Shown here one piece after another: positions 43,071 through 64,000 of a stretch of 64,000 nucleotides of DNA. The notes below the pieces were generated by a model, which had not been told where the DNA came from, did no database searches, and was given only the letters and a program-made list of their open reading frames with translations. The DNA lies in the NCBI GenBank assembly GCA_964036315.1, contig OZ038480.1, positions 16,047,155 to 16,111,154 on the forward strand. The letters are read 5' to 3'. The translations under genes were made by a program, and so were the position numbers. Source of the stretch: Acanthosepion esculentum (Eukaryota; Mollusca; Cephalopoda; Sepiida; Sepiidae). Positions within the stretch are counted from its first letter, which is position 1. Each line of letters begins with the position of its first letter.

Positions 43071-46000
43071 ATTGAAAATTTAATATACTTTTGTTTTTTT
43101 TTTTTTTAAAAAAAAGTGGGGGTAGGGAAGAGTTTATCACCTGAAGTTGAGAAGATGCCTCATACAATGAGCAAAATTAGAATTTTTCTACACCAGGATT
43201 CGAAACCTTTATCTAGCCTTGCTTGGAGTATAGCTTGATATTATATGCAGATCAGTTTTACTTACAAGTCCCCCCCCTTCCTTCCTTCTCTCTAATCAGT
43301 TATTAGAGAAAGGGTTGGTTTCTTTTATATTCAGTTTCTGGTAAAAATTGGTTATGAGTTATTTAATATTTATAAAGTCTGAAGTTTTTTTTGTTTTTTT
43401 TTTCAGTTTCCAAAATATATTAATGGTTTTACATAGTTAGGAGTTTTATGTTTTGGTATAAAGTTTGATTTCCTTTAAGTTAAGGATATTGTTTGCTCAA
43501 TATTTTGTTTGGGATTGACAGTTGATGGCAACTTAATTGAGTATATGTTTGACTGTGAGGGATACTTGACATTTTTTTTGTTTTGTTTCTTTTTAAGAAT
43601 TAAGCGTGTTAGATGTGTATTTCCAGTTGAGAGTCTGGATAAAACTATTTCCTCAGTCCCCCCCCCAAACCTGGGAGCCATACTCCGATAGTTGGTTTGA
43701 TAGCTGGTTAATTGAATATTGTTTAGCATGTTCTATTTTGTTTCTGAAGTCAGTATGTGTTTTAAGCTAGTTTATTTCATGACCCAGCATACCAACATGA
43801 CTTGGAATCCAGGCTAAGATAAAAAAAATTTTTTTTAAATTTGACTGTTAGGTTTATAATGATGTCAGCTGTTTAGGCTCTTTCAGTGCTACAAGACTTG
43901 AGAGAGAGCCTATGAATATAACTCCAAATATGAAAGCTTGACCCAGTAGTCCATTATGTGGGGATGAAAAGTTTTAGTCTTTAAAACAATAAAAATAAAT
44001 AAATATGGACAGTGCTATACTTAAGCCACATTGGGTTGTTTGGTAAGTTTGTTCCAACCCCACCATTTGAATTAACATGCAAAACTAGTTTCAGGGTGTT
44101 TTGTTTTATATTGATAGACTTGTTAAAATTGACAAATAATAGGATTAAAATAAATGGGAAAAAAAAATTCATGTGAAAACCCAATACATAGAACACTCAT
44201 GAAGTTAAATTGTCCAAATGATTTTTATCTTAGCCTGAAATGTGTGGGTTTTTTTTATGACCAACAACAGATTAGAGCAACCATCTGCTGTCTAGAAGGC
44301 TGGCAGATTTATCAGACATTGTATCACCTGTCATGAGAGACTGGATGTTGTGAGAGAAGGATGTACAAAGTGAATCTTTATAATCAAATCTATTGGAAAT
44401 ATGATTTGTATTTTCATTTCGGTCTTTTCTTGTGAACTAACACAAACAGCAAGGTAAACATGAGGTGATTTGTCCAGTTGGTGAAAAGCCGAGAGAGGGA
44501 GTCCCTTCAATAAGGATAATCAAGATGAAAGAGAGGAAAAAAAAAATTTAAAAAAATGCAGTAAGTCATTCCAGCAAACCAAAGAGGGAAAGGAAAAGGG
44601 AAATTTTTTTTTTTACATTTTATTTCAACTTAAAAATGGTTTTCATGACAGAGCATAAAATGAAACAACTTTTCAAATAACATTTTGCCTTTCAGTTATG
44701 ATTGATTGGATTGAATTTGGGAGAGTATTTTTAAACTGGAAAGAGGGAGCCAACTGCTAGAGCATGGGAGGTGGGGGGTCAAAGTGACAGACAAGGGAGT
44801 AGGAAAGGAAGGGGGAATTTTTTTTTTTTTGGCTACTCTCTACATAAGTACCCCATGTGGGAGATATATATATATATATATATATAGATATATATATATA
44901 TATATGCGCTTAGCAGTTAGCAAATAACAGTAAAAACTAGTTGCAGTCTACAGGGGAAAATACTTGAGCTGGAAATGCAAGTGATTCCAATCAGAAACAA
45001 ACTTTCTAAAAGGCGTCTGCTCTTCAGGAGCACAAAAGAAGCCAAGAACGGGATAAAGATGACCCTTTGCTAAAAGCAGTCTCAACCTGTCAATTTTTTT
45101 TAGTAGAGGATTCATCAAGAGATTACATAAAAAGCAAAGATGTTGAAAGAAAATTTTGAAGGACTAAAAGGGAATGACAAAGGGAATGACAAAGAAAAAA
45201 AAAAAAAAAAAAAAAAATAGTAGGGGAAGCAAGACAAATGTCACTCAAAAAGAAAGGATGGGGGGAGGGGGAATATATCCTAAAGCCAAATGCCCATAAG
45301 ACAGTTTTTGCTTACATGTTGCTACAAAAGTTGCAAATTTAGATTGTGGGGGGGGGAGGAAGGGTGAGTTATTTCTTTTTTCCAGACAAAAAGGGTTACC
45401 AAAAATAAAATAAAATAAAATAAAAAAATTAAAAAAATAAAGGAAAGGAAATTTCAATAGTGTTCTTGCTTTTTTTAGTTTTCTTTTTCCCAAACTTAAA
45501 CATTCTGATGTCAGGAAGGTTATAATAATTTTTCCATATATTATTGATACTGTTTGTATTCAAAGCCAGATGAGGTTTTTCCATGTGTTATCCAGTTTAG
45601 GCCAGTGTCTGCCGTCTGCTGTCAGTGCCATCAGCCTGCAGTAGGACTGGCCGGCAGTGAGTGGGTGGCAGCAGGTAGGGAGGGGGGGGAGAAATGAGGA
45701 GTGAGCACCACACCAACATCACAGCTGCCACCTTGCTTGTAGCAGCAGCAGCAGTAGGGGGGGAGGTAAGAATGGGCAGAAGTATTGGAGCTTCCCTTCT
45801 AAAAAGGGAACACACATGCACGCACAATCACAGAACAGCAGCATGAGCACTAAAAGGTGTTTGACAATTCCTTGAAAGGAAGAAAAAAAAAAATGCAGAA
45901 GAATGACAGTAAAGGTTAACAAATGGTGGCAATTTTATATTTTTATATCATAATTAGTGAAACTGACTTTTCTCTCCTCTTCCAAGCCATCATTTTTTTT

Positions 46001-46658
46001 CACTTTTTTTTTTTTTTTTTTTTAATTCAATATTTCAGTTTAAAAATTGATAGAAAAATATTAAAAATTAAGCTTTCTATAGTGAATGTAAAGAAATAAA
46101 AGATCTACCATGTCAAAAGGAATGGGAGGAATGCATATTTTAGCTTCTGCTTTAAGAGATTTGGGTCATTTTTTCTGAAATCTATTAAACTCTTTCACAT
46201 AACACATACATGCATGCACACACTTAAAATGCACACAATATTTCTATTAATGCATTTTATTGGTACTTATCAAACTTGTAGGATGGGGTGGGGGTGAGTT
46301 TTAGTGATTTTTTTTTTAAAAACCTTCCAATTTTCTGCTTTGCTCTCTCTCTCCCCCCAGTTAATCCAGCCTCCTGCTGCTCCCAACGTCAGTCACCCTG
46401 CTACAATCAGTAGTAGCTCTGCACCTCTGTCTTCACTTACTGCACAAATCCTCCTCCTCCTCCTCCAGTACACTTGTGACACTCACACGTGCAGCAGACT
46501 TTGTCGTCATCGTCGTCGAGTGGGTTTTGTAGGTTTCTTCTCTCTCCGGCGGTCAGACAGACACTGCAGCCTCGTACACTGGTAGTTAGTTGTATCCTCT
46601 GCCTTCTTGTATCAAGCCTACTTTTCCTGCCACAGGGGGGGCTGCACCAGCGCGGCCT
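43071..46658. other. Interval between the convergent 3' ends of VPS45 and UPF1
   Basis: No ORF with recognisable domains. It includes (TA)n at 44862-44906, a poly-A run at about 45190-45217, C/G-rich homopolymers and, nearest UPF1, the likely UPF1 3' UTR. AATAAA on the - strand is present near 46254-46262 and may serve UPF1. Confidence 0.45.
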
Positions 46659-61647
<14,989 letters not shown>

Positions 61648-62049
61648 CTGTATACAAAGAAAAAAATGAAACTTTAATTATACTGAGATTTAACATAGCT
61701 AAATAGAAACAAAATTGTGGAATTTACTTATTCTTTTTTTTAAGCCTCAACTTAAGTTTGTTGACCCACAAAGATTAGAAAGAATTTTCAGAAAACACTA
61801 AAAATTATATTGCAAATTAGGATTTTAAATGATACTTTTTAGCAATTAAGTTCTTAACATAACCATTTGAAGTAGGTACCTCCACTTTTTCCCTAAAAAG
61901 CATACCATGATGATAAAAGCCCTTAAACTTGAGGAAAACAAAGTTTTGTCATCAAAGTATTTATGTTATTAGGAGGAAAAACCATATTTTTTGTTCATAT
62001 TATTAAATTTTTTAATCCTTTCTAGATTGTTCAAAATTTTGGTTAAAAG

Positions 62050-62081
<32 letters not shown>

Positions 62082-63609
62082 GGTGGTCCAAAGATAACTA
62101 TGGGAATTTTAGCATCTTTTGTGATAAAAATGTTTTGGGAATTCTTGGAGAAAAAAAAAAAAAAAGACTCAAGACACTTGTTTAAACAATTGTTTCAATT
62201 TTTTATAAGTTTTAATTATAATATAAAGTATCATAATTTATAAATAAATCTCTTAAAATCCCACATTACTTTAATTGCATTAGGTGATATTATTATTAAG
62301 TAAAAACTATTTATTAATCAAAAATTGCAAAGCTTAATACAAATCATTAGGCACCAAGATTTTAAAAATATTTTTTTTTTTCAATGTATATAAAATATTA
62401 TATAACAATCCCATTTTAAAAGTATGGGCAACCATACGTGACAATATCAGAAAATAAGAGCAATGAATATAGTAAATTTAAAATCAACATTCCTAAAATT
62501 ACTGAGTACTATATAAAAATGCACTTAGATTATTTTCTTAAATTATGTTTTAACAGAAAATCTCCATAAAACAAAGTTTTCAATCATGTAAACATGGCTA
62601 CTTTCGATAAAAAAAAAAAAAAAAAAAAGTTACTGTTTGCTTAAACAAATCATTTATACAGTATTTTAAGCTTAAAGAAAATATGTTTCAAATCAAATTG
62701 TACTTATCAGCTAATATTCTTCAAATAAAGTTTCAGAAGAGTACATTTTATTTTTGGAATATTTTTCAATACAGAGAATTCCATTGTGATGAAAAACTAC
62801 TATAAAAATAAAAAGAAAAAAAAGGGGGAGGGTATTAACCAGCTATTTTAGAGAAAGAATAAAAAATTAAAAAATTTCCAATCAATATAATCTTTGTAGT
62901 ACAGAGTATTTTGCTTACTGGAAATAGTAAATTTAATCCTTTAGCTTTCAAGTTAAAATGAAAGCTTTTTATATAATTTATTTTAAACCTTGATATTGCA
63001 AATTAGTGGAGGTCCCTAATTTTAAAACATTTGAGACAGAGATAGAAATCCCCACCCCAGTAATAAAACCTCTCCTCAATCTTTTTGCAAGCATGCCTGT
63101 AAATATTTTTCAACTTAAGCTTGTGAAATAATTATGAAAAAAAATTCCAGGATTTTTCAAGACTTTTCCAAAACTGACTGGTGTGCCCACCCACGCACGC
63201 ACACACACACACACACACACACAATGGTCATCAATTTCAAAAACACAAACTTTGTGATTTATCTTTTAATAGATTGACAGATGAGATATTCAAAGAAAAG
63301 CTACCACTGGTTCTAATAATTCATGTCACACAGATAAGTTAAAAGCAGCAAAGAAATCAAAGTGTTGAAGGTTAAAACACAACTGAATGCAGACCTGGTT
63401 ATGTTACACATTTTGTGTAGCATTCTACAGTTTGGAGTTCTACTAAACTTGAAAATTTGGAATAACACACTTTAATTCTTACTGCTACAAATTTCAGGTA
63501 TCTAGACTACTCATGATTTGTGAATGTCACAAAAATTCTTGATAGCTAAACATTTCCTGTAATGAACAGAACTACAAATAGAAATTTTCACAAAAAGACT
63601 ACTTCTATT
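61648..63609. other. UPF1 intron (3' part); no gene
   Basis: AT-rich intron upstream of exon 61504-61647. It contains (AC)n at 63190-63222 and several A/T homopolymers. The preceding UPF1 exon is not found up to 64000. Confidence 0.5.
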
Positions 63610-64000
63610 ACTCATGACTTTCATTGCACAGAAGAAAACATTTTTTTCATCTATCTTAGCCTTCAGCTCCTATGGACTTGTCTTTTGCAGATCTTCACAT
63701 GGCATTGGATTTTGCGATATGTGCAAAGTTCTGAGTCTGCTCAGCTTTCTCTGCATAGCTGTCGGCTGACTTGAGCAAATCGTGTGTGTGCACCTTCAAG
63801 CTTGTGTTTTTTGGTCTTCAGTTCTTCACTTTCCATAAGCATGGATTTCCGTTTTTGTCCAGCTGCTTCTTCCTTTTTTTTTTTCTTCTTCTCGGCTTTA
63901 AGGTATTGATTGTATGCTGTTTTGGTATTGTGACCAAATACTCCATGATAATGCACTGTACAACCAGAGTGTGGTTTCATATTTTCAGTAGAAATTTCCT
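63610..64000 (-). pseudogene. Lysine-rich coiled-coil ORF fragment, family unknown, frameshifted
   Basis: On the - strand an open frame enters from the window edge (EISTENMKPHSGC, HYHGVFGHNTKTAYNQYL), runs through a lysine-rich stretch (AEKKKKKKEE, KRKSML) into KKHKLEGAHTRFA, and stops at 63741. Just before the stop another frame continues DSYAEKAEQTQNFAHIAKSN, then RSAKDK and ELKAKIDEK, all heptad-like. This looks like a charged coiled coil broken by a frameshift near 63780. It is not UPF1. A transposon-borne protein is likely, but I do not recognise the family. Confidence 0.4.

Overview
The window is animal nuclear DNA: AT-rich, with multi-exon genes using GT-AG introns, dense microsatellites and many decayed transposable elements. 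Two conserved eukaryotic genes can be read through. The mix of Penelope-like elements, several non-LTR retrotransposon families, THAP/P-element and mariner remnants and long (TA)n/(GT)n tracts suggests an invertebrate. A lophotrochozoan such as a cephalopod mollusc is plausible, but this is inferred from general character and no species-specific marker proves it.

Layout. Positions 1-8900 hold no host gene that I can recognise. They contain two oppositely oriented solo LTRs, each with a 4-bp target duplication (880-1356 and 1749-2296), the uninterrupted copy of the repeat they landed in (3355-3790), and a broken EN/RT LINE (3940-6530) that is itself split by an LTR-like insert. From 9057 to 42946 on the + strand runs a complete VPS45 gene (SM protein for endosome/trans-Golgi SNARE fusion): 14 coding exons, 565 codons, first intron about 16.8 kb. 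Its promoter carries an overlapping ETS/CRE motif. Its introns hold LINE copies, Penelope-like GIY-YIG fragments with hammerhead-like motifs, an internally deleted mariner-type element, several TA-flanked MITEs and a tRNA-like pseudogene.

Positions 42947-46658 are the interval between two convergent genes. From 46659 to 61647 on the - strand lies the C-terminal half of UPF1, the RNA helicase of nonsense-mediated decay: 13 exons, 537 codons from just before helicase motif II to the stop. Its 5' exons lie beyond the right edge. The 6.6-kb UPF1 intron (54923-61503) contains mariner debris and a decayed P-element/THAP9-like transposon with a recognisable THAP zinc finger, transposase C-terminus and candidate terminal inverted repeats. 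The right edge (63610-64000, - strand) holds a frameshifted lysine-rich coiled-coil ORF of unknown family.

The two genes are both housekeeping but act in unrelated processes (vesicle fusion and mRNA quality control). I see no functional cluster. The most informative part of the window is its mobile-element record, where insertions can be dated relative to one another.
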